From positions 2,307,501 to 2,371,500 of the forward strand of contig OZ014425.1 of assembly GCA_963965975.1 (NCBI GenBank): a stretch of DNA of 64,000 nucleotides, read 5' to 3'. Below, in pieces: positions 47,701 through 57,737 of the stretch. Position 1 is the stretch's first letter; each line of letters starts with the position of its first letter. The notes beneath the pieces were generated by a model, which was not told the origin of the DNA, searched no databases, and saw only the letters and a list, made by a program, of their open reading frames with translations. The DNA is from Xestospongia bergquistia (lineage: Eukaryota > Porifera > Demospongiae > Haplosclerida > Petrosiidae). The position numbers and the translations under genes are program-made.

Positions 47701-50700
47701 AGATAGCACAATTCAATACAAGTACATGTAAACCTTTCACTTTGACTGTACAATAAGCTATCACAATTCACAATACAACCATGTGCTGCACATACATTAG
47801 TAGGCAGTAAAAAGACAGGAATTTGAAACTTCTGTTATGTCTGCTATGTCAAATGCAAGACCAAAAGTAAGCCCAGTTTGGGAATACTTTTGATGATGAT
47901 GAAGCACCAAACAATAATGCTTGCAAGATTAAGACCTCAAAAAAGGTTGAATGTGAGAATAAAATAAAAGAAAAAAATCCAACTAATTTACCTAAGCAAA
48001 TATCTTGCTGATATTTATAGGAAGTTATTGGAGAAAGAAAAGAGTCTTAAGGATAATAAAGCTACTTGTAATGGTAAAAAGATGCTAGGCAACTAAGCCT
48101 TGCTTTAATTTTGATGCTGCATAAATCTTCTTACATCAAATAATTTAGAAAATAACTGAGAAGTTAGCTACATTGATTGGTAGTGCAAATGTTGCAACAA
48201 TTCTAGTGGAAAACCAGGAATTTTGTGATCTACTAATGGAAGAAGATTCTCCTTCCAAAGCTAGTGCTGGATATGCATCAAGTGATAAAACAAATCAATT
48301 GGCAGATACAAACTTAAAGAGTGAAATACTTTTAAGAAAAACGAGCAATATCTTTAGTCTAATAATGCACTAAATTTAACTAACTTTCTCAACTATAACT
48401 AACTAAAATTATTCCAAAAGCAGAGAAATAAGTAAAATTATTCTACTGGCAGAGAAGTAACTATAGCTAACTAAAATTATTCCATTGGTAGAAAAACTAA
48501 CTATAACTAACTAAAATTATTCCATTGGTAGAAAAAAATAACTATAACTAACTGAAATTATTCCATTGGTAGAAAAACTAACTATAAGTAACTAAAATTA
48601 TTCCATTGGCAAAGAAACTAACTATAAATAACTAAAATTATATAAAGCTAAACTAAAACAACACTACAAGTCACGCATACTTGAGATGGAATCAAGCGGT
48701 CCGCTAAGGTCATGAAGCTTGGCAAAGATGAGGAACACAACAAAGCTGTATTTTTGTGGTTTAAACAAAAGCGTGAAGGAGAGATGAATGATGATGAAGT
48801 TGACCAGCTTATGACTTCCCTGGTCCCTCATAGTGTTGCAGTCAAAATGTTTGATGAGTGTTTAAAATGGCTAGAAGAACAAGAAGTCAGTACTTACAAC
48901 ACTGCTATACTTCGTGACCTCAGAGAACTAGCAGCTAGAAAAAGATTAAGTGGACTTAACCAAACAAGAATACGTAACTTTTTCCAAGCAGTAATGTACA
49001 CAGTTAATTCTTATGACAAATAATTCTAATGAAATGCAGTATCATTTAACATGATTCATAACTTTCACCAATCTGAATTCTTCACTAATCCAAACAGTAT
49101 GTTAAACACATGTGTTCAGACTGGCGAGGGTCTACTGTGATACAACCTTTTTAGCAAAATCTCAAGCACAGCAAGAGTGACCATGCAAAGTGACATATCA
49201 AACCTAATGTTAAGCAAAAGTTTTGGAGTTCACAGTCTCTTCCACTTGGCTCAAAGGATGGCATTGAGAAAGAACTGGATGAATTACAAGGAGACGAAAT
49301 TATATAATCTATGTCTTTCACTTGAGTGGGTTGCATTACCATTTATTGTTCATAATCTTGGCAACAGATGCCTCTCAGTATAGCATATGGGCAGTGCCAT
49401 TTCATACAGATAAACCTATAATATTTGTCTGAAGGACTTCGTTCAAATCAAAACAATTACTCGTAAACTAAAGAAGTGACAATTTTGGGAATTAAGAAAT
49501 TTAGTCAATACTCTTAAGATAGAGAGTTATTACTAATGAAAGATCTCGAGCCTCTGACAACTATATTAGGTCCTACAACAGGCATTCAAACTATTACTTT
49601 CACAGACAGCAATTTCGTTTTTGGCCTATAAATACTAAGTATTTATTGTTCACAACAGGTCATACCTTTGATTAAACTGTGAGTATGTTGAGTCTTCTGA
49701 TGACAAAAGGGCTTCTAGTATAATTAATATGGTGGACTTAGAGTCTATTGCTGTCACATACTCTCAATTAGGAACAGGTTCATGTAATGATACTATTTGG
49801 AGAAAAGTGAGGCATTACATCGCATATGGTTGGCCATCTAAAGTACTAGGTGAGCTTAAACCATTTCATAACAAATCTAGTCAATTAACCATAGGTCATC
49901 AAATTCCTCAGTTCTGCAAGTTTCCATTAGCTCTTTTAGAGGTAGGAACCTTTCAGACTTTGAGGGACCTCTACTCAACATTGCTATCTCTTCCAATTTA
50001 ATTGTTATCCCCTGTACCATCTGGTGATTCATATTGTTAACTCCTAAAAGACGCAATCTCATCTAATAATTGTACATAAATCATCTCTGCTATATTCTTT
50101 TGTAATTAGAAGGTTCCAAATAGTCAAAGCATTTCGACAAATCCTTGTAAGTTATATTGGCTGAATTGTCAATTATATGTTGTTCATGATTGAAACAATT
50201 TTCCAAATAACTAAGTGGGAGAAGTTTTGTTCATGAGTAGTTGAGCAAACTATATCAAGGATAAAGACTCAGGGTTCATTTTATATCATGTCATTTTGGT
50301 GGTTGTTGATCGAAATAAATATAATTGTCAAACTCATCCTAACATTATTTTAATAACACTGCTGCTACTATAAGGGACCCAATTACTGCTAATTTTGAAG
50401 AGTGAAGTGTTCGTAGAAGTTACGGAACTACTGAAGATATTTCTGTAGTAAGAAAACTAATCTGTCAAGCCCAATCTAGGTACACAGGGTGTAGACTGAT
50501 GAGAGTACATTATTCTATTCAGAAGAGATGAAAGGATTTACATCAACTAATGAGTATCAGAGGAGTTCATGGACAAGTCTGTAAATCCAAGAGTAAAGCA
50601 AAAAGGTGGGGGTTGTAATGGGAATATGTTTGAGGTAATGAGACTGGAACATTAGTTAGGGTGATTGGTAGGATGAGCTCAGACGACTTTGCAGATGTGC

Positions 50701-53700
50701 TCAATTATTCTTTACTACCTGCATGGTCTATTCATTACTTTGATTTCAATTTCCAGTAGGATAATACTCAATGTCACAAACAAACAGAAGCTTCGAGACA
50801 ACAACGTTAAGACATCAGATTAGCCCCTCAAAGCACTGATTTAATTGATTATCTGTGGAATCACATGGAAAGAGAGCTGAAACACTTTCAAGCAACAACT
50901 AAGGAACAGTTGTAGGAGACATTAAGTGAGACTTAGGTACAAATTCCCTAAGAGGTCCTGAGGAACTATGTACACATGATGTTCTCACAAATTCAGCCAG
51001 TACTTAAAGAAAGAAGTGGCCCACACAAAGCACTAAGATCATTTTTCCTTGCGTAGTTTGCTTATGGTAACTTAATAATAACGTTATTAATAATATTGCT
51101 CAACTTCTTATGTAAAAATTGCACCATTAGTACCAAATAACCCTCAAATAACTGAGAAATAGCAGTACTCAGCACTTGATTTTATAGCCAACATGTGCTT
51201 GCTAGTTTTAGGTGGGCAAGACGTTGTCTAAAGCAATCTGAAATAATAAGGTAAGACTTTATAAAGATAGTGGCAATGCATAATTAAAACATAAACATCG
51301 ATTCCAGGAGTCAAACTATTTCTGATAGCACAGTGCACGCACGTGTGTGTGTGTGTGTGTACATATATATACATAATACACAAAAACATATATATCATAT
51401 ATATATATAGTTAAAGCATGGTCCAAACAAATCTTAAGAGTGTGCCAGGCAAATAAGTATCATGACATCAGAACACATACATATAACATACACATACAAC
51501 ATCTTAGAACAGTTTACATACTCAATGTTTTGGCAAAAAAACATGATAAGGATACATCAGTTAATACATTAAAGGATTCACTAACATTGAAAAGCTGAAC
51601 CAAAAAGGTTACCTTGATTAGGATGAGAAAATTTAAAGCATTTCTTAGCAACAGATACTGAATTAGCATTCCACAATCTCACTACATAAGGCGTTTCATA
51701 GTGAGTTAAGCTGTGTTTCTAGATTAGAGAAGGAATAAAATAATACACAAGAAATAGTAAGCTTACTTTGTCTTTTTCTCTACATTCTTCAATAGAAGAA
51801 TACAACTTAGGAGCGGATAATGGTACAAGATAAGAATTATAAGACGTTGGAATACTGACACCGTTAGCTACATAAGATAACAACCAAATAAAAAAGTTTG
51901 ATGAATAACGCTAAATGGTATTAGTGCTCACATTTAGATAGTCATTACTTTCACAACAATAACTTCAGTTATATGTTAAGTTATAAAACAAATTAAGGTG
52001 TGAAGTATACCATATAAGTAGACATTGCCTACTGAAGTATTACTGTAAAGTGGTTGGGAGTTTTATAAACATTGATTAACCACTGTTAACTTGTGTAAGC
52101 AAGGGTTACACACAGTACTAGATTTGTCTGTCTGCCAGTCAATTTACAAAGAAAAAATTCTTGTTTGACATGACCTCTTAGTAACATACATTATAAACAG
52201 ATGTGATTCATTCCAATTATTATCTATTGTAGTGACAACATGCAGAGTGGTGTTTTCAGGTATTATGAATATATCCTGCTGATACCACTGCTAAAGCAGC
52301 TACCAGAATCAAATATTGCCTGCATTAGACAGGTTCCATCATACATTCAATTAGTTTAGCAACACCATTGTTAATTTAAGGTTAATAACCATGTAAACTG
52401 CATTCATTTTATATGATTAACAGAAGCAATAGCAAAATATCAGAAAGATCAGCTTGGCTATGATGACATGACATTGTTTTCCAAAGTTGGATTACACTTC
52501 TTACTCCACTAAGGTAAAAATACATTTGATGAATTATCTAATTTCACAACACAGAAGTAGAGTAGAACAGCTTCACAATCACTAATAACAAATTTGTTAC
52601 TATTTAGCAAACATTTTTCAACTTTCAATTGCTTAAAAAGTGGACCAAACAGACAAAGATTAGTTAGTACACCTGATCTATAGTTTACAGGAAGTGTTTA
52701 GTCAGACATTCACCGCTATTTTTAATTTTAAAAACTATACCAATAAGTTAACAAATGTGTGGGTTATGCTGTATCTCTCCACTAGTTAATCATCATATTG
52801 ATATCAGATTTGGAATCATGATTCCTAAACAACATGTTGATACCTTTTAAAAATCTTTGAGCTCCATCCAAACATTCAGGTGATAGCTCATTGTCACCAA
52901 AAGAGCCCAATAGTTCACTGACAAGAAGATCAGCCTAGGAAATAAAAAACACAAGGAATCTTTGTCTATGAACCATTAATAAAAAGCAAGAACATTGTTC
53001 AATTTTTGCAAACTGCTTGAAACATGCCTATAACCACTTTCTACACTCAATGTAAATTATGTAAACAATAGAGAGCACAGTGTTATCTATTCCCCAGTAC
53101 TGTATGTACCTTTTCAGGAGCCGTCCAATATCTCATGTCACTGGACACAACAGCAACACAATTGCCCCATACGTCTCTTTGACGATTATGCAACCTTAGA
53201 AGAAATGAAATTACTTATTATCATAACGTATGTCAAAAAGGCATTAAAGGTATGTATTAAAAAGCATGCAATATCTCTTCCTATATAGGGACAACCTGAT
53301 GTCCTTCCTTTCAAACTATTGTGCTTAATACACAATAACTGCTTCGCACAAACCTTTACACAGAGATACACAAGGTACCTACTTTTAAATGTCTTTTTTG
53401 AGTATGTTAATAATGAATATACAAAAAGGTTACAGAGCTCTAAAGTAGCTTCTCTTTAAATTCAATTCAATGTTCTTTTTCATGAGGAAAGCCAATGGAG
53501 ACTAGTCATCAGTTTTCTTTTCTGTCTGGAGACCTCTTAAATAAGCACAGCAGTAAGGTTGTTAAAGTAATTATTTGTTCATATTAAAAGTAATTCTTTG
53601 TCTTCATTATAAATAGTGATATTTCTTTTCTGACTGGCTCATGCAACATACCAGGCAGTCAACAGATTTTTCTATATGGTTAGTTTCTATAAAAATACAA

Positions 53701-56700
53701 AATTCCCTAGATAACAACCACACAATAGAACCTTAGCATACTTTTGCTTGACTTCTAATACTACATGTATACTGTGTTGCCTGTCTTTTTACAATCATAA
53801 CAGTGAAATCAGGGCTACTATGAACTTTGAAAATCTTTGGTCACTTGTAATATGACAACAATTAAACCTTGGTCCAGCTGGGATTTGAACCATGGACATT
53901 CTTGATATAACAGTATATTCACATTTATTTTAACTTTGTAAATGATTTCATTGTTTTGTAAAATACGAACACTTATGGCAATATTTTGCTTGTAGGTAAC
54001 AGCCAACTTTAAAACAATCAAAAATAATGATGAAGACCTCCACTATATCAATCATTATTGGAAATAATTACCTTATAATTAGAAATTGAACAAGAAAAGG
54101 CATGATAGAGAAACACTGGTAGAAAAAGAAAGGTCACACTAGCCAACAAATATTTTAGCTAACATACTATCAGAATCAATGAAAACTCAATCTCATTAAT
54201 CAATATTCTAAAGGTGTACATTAGAGAGTTTAAGACATGCATGTGGAAAACATCAATAGAACAGCAACAGAGGATTACTCATATATGTAATATTAAGCAA
54301 TGCTTATATATATAAGCACTTCTTAATACTCTCAATAATCTGAACATTTCAGCAATACAAATATATCCTATTGTGTTTACACTAGTGAGAGTCAACTATA
54401 TATCTTTCCAACAGAATGATACTTTTCATAGGTATAGCATCATTATCTGATACAATAATAAAGATACATCACTTTCTGTTGCAATTACTGCATGTGTGTC
54501 TGCATTTAAAATGAGTTGAGTATGCATCTTACTAATAACAAACTGAAATAAAACTTACGTAACAACAGCACCAAGATTTTTTTCAACTGCATATATTTTA
54601 ACAAGTCTCTCTGTTGTACTAGCAGCTCAAAGTGCAGCTTGTACCAATGGTCCTCTACCAGCTCCAACAATCATACTGATACTGAACCAATAAACCAATA
54701 CCATAATCGCATTACAGATACACACAATGTTCTCAAAATAAGCAATAATGGCTATATACAAAGAAGGCTGTATGACTAAAAATCATTGTATCCAAATCTT
54801 GAAACTATAGCCACTTCATGTAACAATTAAACATTGTGGACAGCATCATAACTATGTATTCACAACATAAACAATTATACCTTAGTGTATCTGGAAATGA
54901 TCGAAAATATGGCTCATAAAGTTTTGCGTTCTTTATTGTCTGAAATCATTTCCCAAAAATGGTTCTCCTTTGGAGGAAATTAAGTCATCATGATCATCAT
55001 CATAGGAGTTGTACTACACTCAACATCTGAGTCAACTATAATGATGTAAATACATGTAGTCACTTCTAGTTTAATATAATTTATCATTAATACTTGCATT
55101 CAACTTGTGTTCTTTTAGGGAAAAAGGAAAGAATATTACACTGCTCAGATATCTTTCTTTTGGCCATTCCAGACAAAATACTAAAATTCACTGAATCATG
55201 TGCTCAGTGCAACTGAAAAAATGTATCACTTTATGGTTCACTGAGCAAATTAAATAATCATTATGTGCATTTGTGCAATTCACTCATTTCACAGAATAAA
55301 ATGAATCATACCAGAAATATTTATTGGGGGGCCAAGCCCCCCTGGAAGATTATTGGAGGGGCCACTGGCCCCCCTGTTCTACTCCTATGTATTACTACTA
55401 GTGATACACACCAAGCTAATTTGCACTGAACAAGATTAACTAACATTAACATAATAAGTAATTTATGCATACATGTATGTCAATTAACTTTCCATTTTTG
55501 AGATATCTTGAACATAATCTAGCTGCTTTCAACATCGAAGTATGCCATGAAAGCAGAATATGGCAAAGGTTTGTCAGGTGAATTAATAGAATATTATATC
55601 TCAGATACACTTATTATGATATCACTTGTAAAGGTAGAGTAGAATGAAAAACGCTTCCCAATTGTTGCAAACTTGGCACAATATTCTCACTTGATCGTAG
55701 CTACGTCTGTGCCATCTGAACAGATTTTTTTACTGCTGGCCTAATTATTAATGGAAAAAGATACTGTCTACATGCTGAGACTGTACATATGTTAATATTT
55801 CTAAATAACTTACCCATCTAACTACATTGATAGTAGGTGCTCTTATTGGAGTCTAATAAATTTTATGAAATTTATTAATTTAATAAGGTATTGTAGTGTG
55901 GGTGGAGTATCCACAGGATATCCTTTTGCATTTAGACAGATTTCAAAAACAAACATCGGATACAACACTATTCTTTACATAAGTAACAGATAGAAAAGAC
56001 ACAATATAGAATAAGCAAAACTTTGTGCTTGATATACACTAGCCAAAATGTAATTTTTTTTCTGTGGGAGAAATGGTTTCAAAATGAATGACTCCATTGA
56101 TAATTAAGGTGACATAGCATTAATAATATTCATAGTTAAACACCTTCAACATTTAACTTTTGGCCCAATCTGTAACTGAATGATATTTTTTGCATTGAGC
56201 CACCAGCTACTAAATAGAGGAATGTTACGGCAAGTCTTTCCCTAGGTGATATTGGCCTTCTCATTGTAGTTACCTTTCTGGTTATTACTGGTCCAATGTA
56301 AGACAATAATTCATCAAACATCCTTGGAGACATATGAAAATATTTATAAAAACTAGTGTGGTCAACCAATCTCATTTCTTGTATTAAAGCATGATATTCC
56401 CCCAATGCAGTCTAAGTCCCATCCCAGTACTTCTCCTTCTTCTACGTAACAATAACAGCAGCAGTAACTTCCTTCTAATATTGGCCAGTTTATAGACTAT
56501 TTCCTGTAACGCCTATTTGGACACACCTCAAATTAGACTTCATAACGTTGCGCCAAATTAACAGTGTGAATGCAACTACACTACGTTATGATACGTTCCA
56601 GAAACGTTACCTACGTTACAACTCTAGTGTGAATAAGCCTTAAACCTAACAGCCTTTAGACATTTAATACAGTTTATGTTTGTAGTATATACCTATTATG

Positions 56701-57736
56701 TTCAGTAAAAACAGAGAGTTCTAAACTGACCTGAATGTAAAAAGCGATAAATTCTTCACTCAAAAATTATTTTGTGTTATTACTTATTTGAGTAAATTGT
56801 AAGCAATGCATTATTACTAACTAATATTCTTTACCTAGGTTGGATGAGATAGTTAGTGTCAAAAAAAACATTATACGTGTTAAACAGAAGAACAAGCTCA
56901 CCCATGAATTACTTTTGTGCTACTATAATTACTTTTAGTATGGTTATAATTTTAAACTTTACCTTTCACTGCTACATATATCCACTACCTCATCCTCTAA
57001 GACGTCTTCCTCTTCATCACCATTATAACCAAAGACAAGGTCTGTTGCTACATCTCACTCACTACTGTTTATTATTTCGAAAACATACTTACCTGTGAAA
57101 CTCATAATGTGGTCTCCTTCACAAAAAATACCAGGGTAGACTTTGGCTATAGATTAATTTCTGACACTTAGTGCAGTTAATTACGGTCAGTGTAAAGGTA
57201 AGTAACAATAATTGGATGCACTGTGCTTTGTTGTTATTACATACGTACATCATAAAATTACTTCTAAGAATGACACAAAGTGGACAAAATCTATAAGCAT
57301 GTACATAGTACACATGCCATCTTAAAATTGGTATGGAATGCATGTAACGCATAAATAAGCTACAAAAACGTGACACTATATTAAATACTCACATGATCTG
57401 TTTGACAGGCTCCCTTCAGTACAAGTTGAACATCAAGCTAGAGGAAGTACATAACAATAATAAAACAAGTACTTTTCGTTAGAACATTTCTTACCTTGAA
57501 CATTTGTAAGAGAAACTCCTGGTGACTTCTTTTAAGAACAGGAAATTCTAAGGTAAATATGTATTACATGAAAGGATATAAAAGTATTGCAACAATGTCA
57601 CTGTACCATAGCATCACTTAGTGATGATCTTGAGTCTTTCATAAAGCAAAAAAGCAGGTTTATATATATATATATCAACTCACAATAGCAAGATTGGCAA
57701 CAACAAGCAATCTCAACCTTGTAGCAGTCAGTGGCA
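41620..57736 (-). CDS. PRMT5: PRMT5, type II protein arginine methyltransferase (N-terminus missing, disrupted)
   Basis: PRMT5 makes symmetric dimethylarginine on histones and Sm proteins, usually with MEP50. Twelve minus-strand exons fit its order: 57736-57684 (tentative), 57547-57495, 57437-57393, 54939-54881, 54681-54559, 53194-53110, 52934-52844, 51867-51767, 51718-51613, 42749-42636, 42590-42527 and 41772-41620. The SAM loop reads GAGRGPL. The double-E loop SELLGSF...[10 protein letters not shown] keeps both catalytic Glu. The C-terminus ends [12 protein letters not shown] sites and phases agree from 54939 downward. Two lesions are present: TGA at 54627-54629 (family Arg, CGA) and a T run one base short at 42537-42542. 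The TIM-barrel exons are absent, and so are exons between 54939 and 57393. Introns otherwise hold transposon debris. It may be a pseudogene, a null allele or an assembly-error copy. Confidence 0.92.
42527..42590 (-). CDS. PRMT5: PRMT5 exon, SWFPI block, with homopolymer frameshift
   Basis: [16 protein letters not shown], then six T where seven are needed to read F-F-P-F-K into the last exon. As given, the frame is lost at 42537-42542. Bounded by TTGTAG and GTATGT. Confidence 0.93.
42636..42749 (-). CDS. PRMT5: PRMT5 exon, LHGFAGYF-equivalent
   Basis: [17 protein letters not shown] then [19 protein letters not shown]. Joined in phase to the 51613-51718 exon across the large intron. The next intron is 45 nt. 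Confidence 0.95.
44520..45658 (+). pseudogene. gypsy remnant: RNase H joined to integrase tail
   Basis: RNase [41 protein letters not shown] and [12 protein letters not shown] (44655-44830), with the catalytic Asp of YSDYKPL kept. The linker [18 protein letters not shown] follows at about 44909-44962. Then the sequence jumps past the whole integrase core to a C-terminal tail: [19 protein letters not shown] and, after a frame change, [25 protein letters not shown] (45344-45430). It ends [12 protein letters not shown]-like before the purine tract AAAGGGGGAGGAG (45647-45658). RT and integrase catalytic domains are deleted. Confidence 0.85.
45659..45902 (+). repeat. 3' LTR of the 44.5-kb gypsy remnant
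   Basis: Begins TGTGAGATATTCC directly after the purine tract and probably ends at ...AAAACATCACA. The 5' LTR was not found. Confidence 0.6.
45903..47107. other. intronic spacer, nothing recognised
   Basis: Short open frames at 46433-46618 and 46480-46668 overlap each other and show no family features. No repeat or splice signal worth naming. Confidence 0.5.
47386..48666 (+). mobile_element. non-autonomous hAT element with perfect 8-bp target duplication
   Basis: The 8-bp repeat CAAGTCAC flanks it (47378-47385 and 48667-48674), inside the Tigger transposase coding sequence. Ends are inverted: TAGTGTTGTTTCAGTT on the left and TAGTGTTGTTTTAGTT read inward from the right. Subterminal sequence is saturated with AACTAACTATAACTAA motifs. 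A BED-zinc-finger-like scrap is near 47835-48010 ([15 protein letters not shown]-like in shifted frames). A later transposase scrap is at 48173-48372 ([20 protein letters not shown]). The catalytic region is lost. Confidence 0.94.
48375..48655 (+). repeat. tandem repeat of about 42 bp inside the nested hAT
   Basis: Six or seven copies of a unit like AACTAACTATAACTAACTAA followed by AATTATTCCATTGGTAGAAA, spaced about 41-45 bp. Repeated subterminal motifs are typical binding sites for hAT transposases. Confidence 0.88.
49150..50150 (+). pseudogene. gypsy remnant with RT core deleted
   Basis: RT entry motif [17 protein letters not shown] (about 49252-49305, shifting frames) is followed almost at once by RNase [13 protein letters not shown] (about 49364-49400) and [16 protein letters not shown] (49548-49595). 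Later pieces resemble the post-RNase H linker: [18 protein letters not shown] (49813-49866) and integrase N-terminal sequence. The RT palm is missing. No LTR was located. Confidence 0.7.
50340..51060 (+). pseudogene. Tc1/mariner transposase remnant
   Basis: In broken frames: [17 protein letters not shown] and a [20 protein letters not shown] block (50650-50710), [15 protein letters not shown] with the second catalytic Asp (about 50762-50806), and [19 protein letters not shown] (50834-50893). The acidic residue before LW reads Asp where Glu or Asp is usual. A C-terminal [21 protein letters not shown] ends near 51035. The N-terminal DNA-binding part is gone. No terminal repeats were found. Confidence 0.8.
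51341..51412. repeat. (GT)n/(AT)n microsatellite
   Basis: A GTGTGT run to 51360 passes into ACATATATATACATA and, after a short break, (AT)n to about 51411. Confidence 0.93.
51613..51718 (-). CDS. PRMT5: PRMT5 exon, PYVVRL block
   Basis: [19 protein letters not shown] then CFKFSHPNQ. Conserved E-x-P-Y-V-V-R-L and F-S-H-P-N are present. Donor GTAACC opens the 8.9-kb intron. Confidence 0.94.
51767..51867 (-). CDS. PRMT5: PRMT5 exon, beta-barrel start
   Basis: [20 protein letters not shown] then [12 protein letters not shown]. Joins the preceding exon in phase 1 and the next in phase 0. The following intron is 48 nt. Confidence 0.94.
52844..52934 (-). CDS. PRMT5: PRMT5 exon, catalytic double-E loop
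   Basis: [20 protein letters not shown] then [10 protein letters not shown]. Both catalytic Glu of the double-E loop are intact. Bounded by CCTAG and GTATCA. Confidence 0.96.
53110..53194 (-). CDS. PRMT5: PRMT5 exon, VVSSDMR block
   Basis: Frame [20 protein letters not shown] then RYWTAPEK. The Asp-Met of SSDMR contacts SAM in the family. Bounded by CTAAG and GTACAT. Confidence 0.93.
54559..54681 (-). CDS. PRMT5: PRMT5 exon, SAM-binding GAGRGPL loop, with nonsense codon
   Basis: [17 protein letters not shown], then TGA (54627-54629), then [22 protein letters not shown]. The stop replaces the conserved Arg after Ser/Ala-Leu. CGA to TGA is a single C-to-T change. The acidic Glu of YAVEKN that binds SAM ribose is kept. 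Confidence 0.92.
54881..54939 (-). CDS. PRMT5: PRMT5 exon before the SAM-binding loop
   Basis: Frame [19 protein letters not shown] between acceptor TTCAG and donor GTATAA. The protein match is weak, but its phase joins the next exon exactly to give [17 protein letters not shown]. Confidence 0.55.
55321..55385. repeat. GC-rich transposon terminus-like block
   Basis: TTATTGGGGGGCCAAGCCCC ... GGAGGGGCCACTGGCCCCCC in otherwise AT-rich sequence. G-rich ends with CCAGTGGCCCC are common at hAT and related termini. No partner end found. Confidence 0.35.
55540..55815 (+). pseudogene. hAT transposase C-terminal fragment (ZBED type)
   Basis: In shifting frames: [27 protein letters not shown] (55650-55728), then [27 protein letters not shown] (55728-55810). 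A-T-S-V-P-S-E-x-[IV]-F ... G-x-I is the hAT dimerisation signature of ZBED-like elements. It lies in a PRMT5 intron. Confidence 0.75.
56157..56640 (-). pseudogene. Harbinger transposase 5' fragment with terminal repeat
   Basis: The minus-strand frame 56405-56157 has [14 protein letters not shown] and [18 protein letters not shown], matching the N-terminus of the 10446-11650 copy. The rest of the transposase is missing. The outer end is preserved: reading inward from 56640, AGGCTTATTCACACTAGAGT, then repeated ACGTT/AACGT motifs, a Harbinger-like terminus. TAA, a usual Harbinger target, follows it. Confidence 0.82.
56157..57380. repeat. duplicated segment, copy B
   Basis: Matches 11340-12670 with an inverted middle block (56645-57050) and a 184-bp deletion relative to copy A. 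It lies inside a PRMT5 intron and ends within about 10 bp of the donor of exon 57393-57437. Confidence 0.85.
57393..57437 (-). CDS. PRMT5: PRMT5 exon, LDVQLVLKG block
   Basis: Frame [15 protein letters not shown], in phase with the previous exon, ends at donor GTGAGT. The duplicated Harbinger segment begins within about 10 bp of this donor. Confidence 0.85.
57495..57547 (-). CDS. PRMT5: PRMT5 exon, FPVL block
   Basis: Frame [17 protein letters not shown] between acceptor CCTTAG and donor GTAAG. It matches the conserved G-[FY]-P-V-L-x-x-x-H-Q block of PRMT5. The 57-nt intron that follows is typical of this genome. Confidence 0.85.
57684..57736 (-). CDS. PRMT5: PRMT5 tentative exon (end of TIM barrel)
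   Basis: Acceptor TATAG and donor GTGAGT bound a frame [17 protein letters not shown]. It sits where the family has a beta strand before the FPVL block. Its end phase (0) does not match the start of the next exon (phase 1), so either an exon between them is missing or the call is wrong. Confidence 0.3.
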
Positions 57737-57737
57737 C

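Larger units (their letters stand above)
47232..49023 (+). pseudogene. Tigger transposase remnant (interrupted)
   Basis: ATG 47232 begins [20 protein letters not shown], the CENP-B/psq-type helix-turn-helix of pogo transposases, then [10 protein letters not shown] followed by TAG (47343). The coding continues across the nested hAT at 48675. From 48712 it reads [16 protein letters not shown], the start of the second (CENP-B HTH) domain. It then jumps to the C-terminal region [20 protein letters not shown] and [18 protein letters not shown], ending with TAA at 49021. The DDE domain is entirely absent. The C-terminal 103 codons are open. It cannot encode an active enzyme. Confidence 0.88.
47108..49137 (+). 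mobile_element. Tigger/pogo DNA transposon, catalytic core deleted, with nested hAT
   Basis: Terminal inverted repeats CAGTAGACCCTCGCCAGTC occur at 47108-47126 and inverted at 49119-49137. TA precedes the left end, but the right flank is TG, so the expected TA duplication is only half kept. After subtracting the nested hAT insertion, the element is about 740 bp: N-terminal helix-turn-helix, a piece of the second DNA-binding domain and the C-terminal tail. Confidence 0.9.
42750..51612 (-). other. PRMT5: 8.9-kb PRMT5 intron filled with transposons
   Basis: The intron is bounded by donor GTAACC at 51612 and acceptor TTTCAG at 42750. It contains a gypsy remnant, Tigger with a nested hAT, a second gypsy remnant and a Tc1 remnant. 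42750-44515 shows only an (AT)n run near 43548-43566 and a coding-like minus-strand scrap at 43180-43310 that I cannot name. Confidence 0.85.

Noticed and set aside
49138-49139. Right TA target site of Tigger
   Set aside because: The bases are TG. Only the left TA is present, so I do not claim a target duplication.
55321-55385. GC-rich block as a structured RNA gene
   Set aside because: Its composition and inverted G/C runs fit transposon ends better, and there is no promoter or conserved fold to support an RNA.
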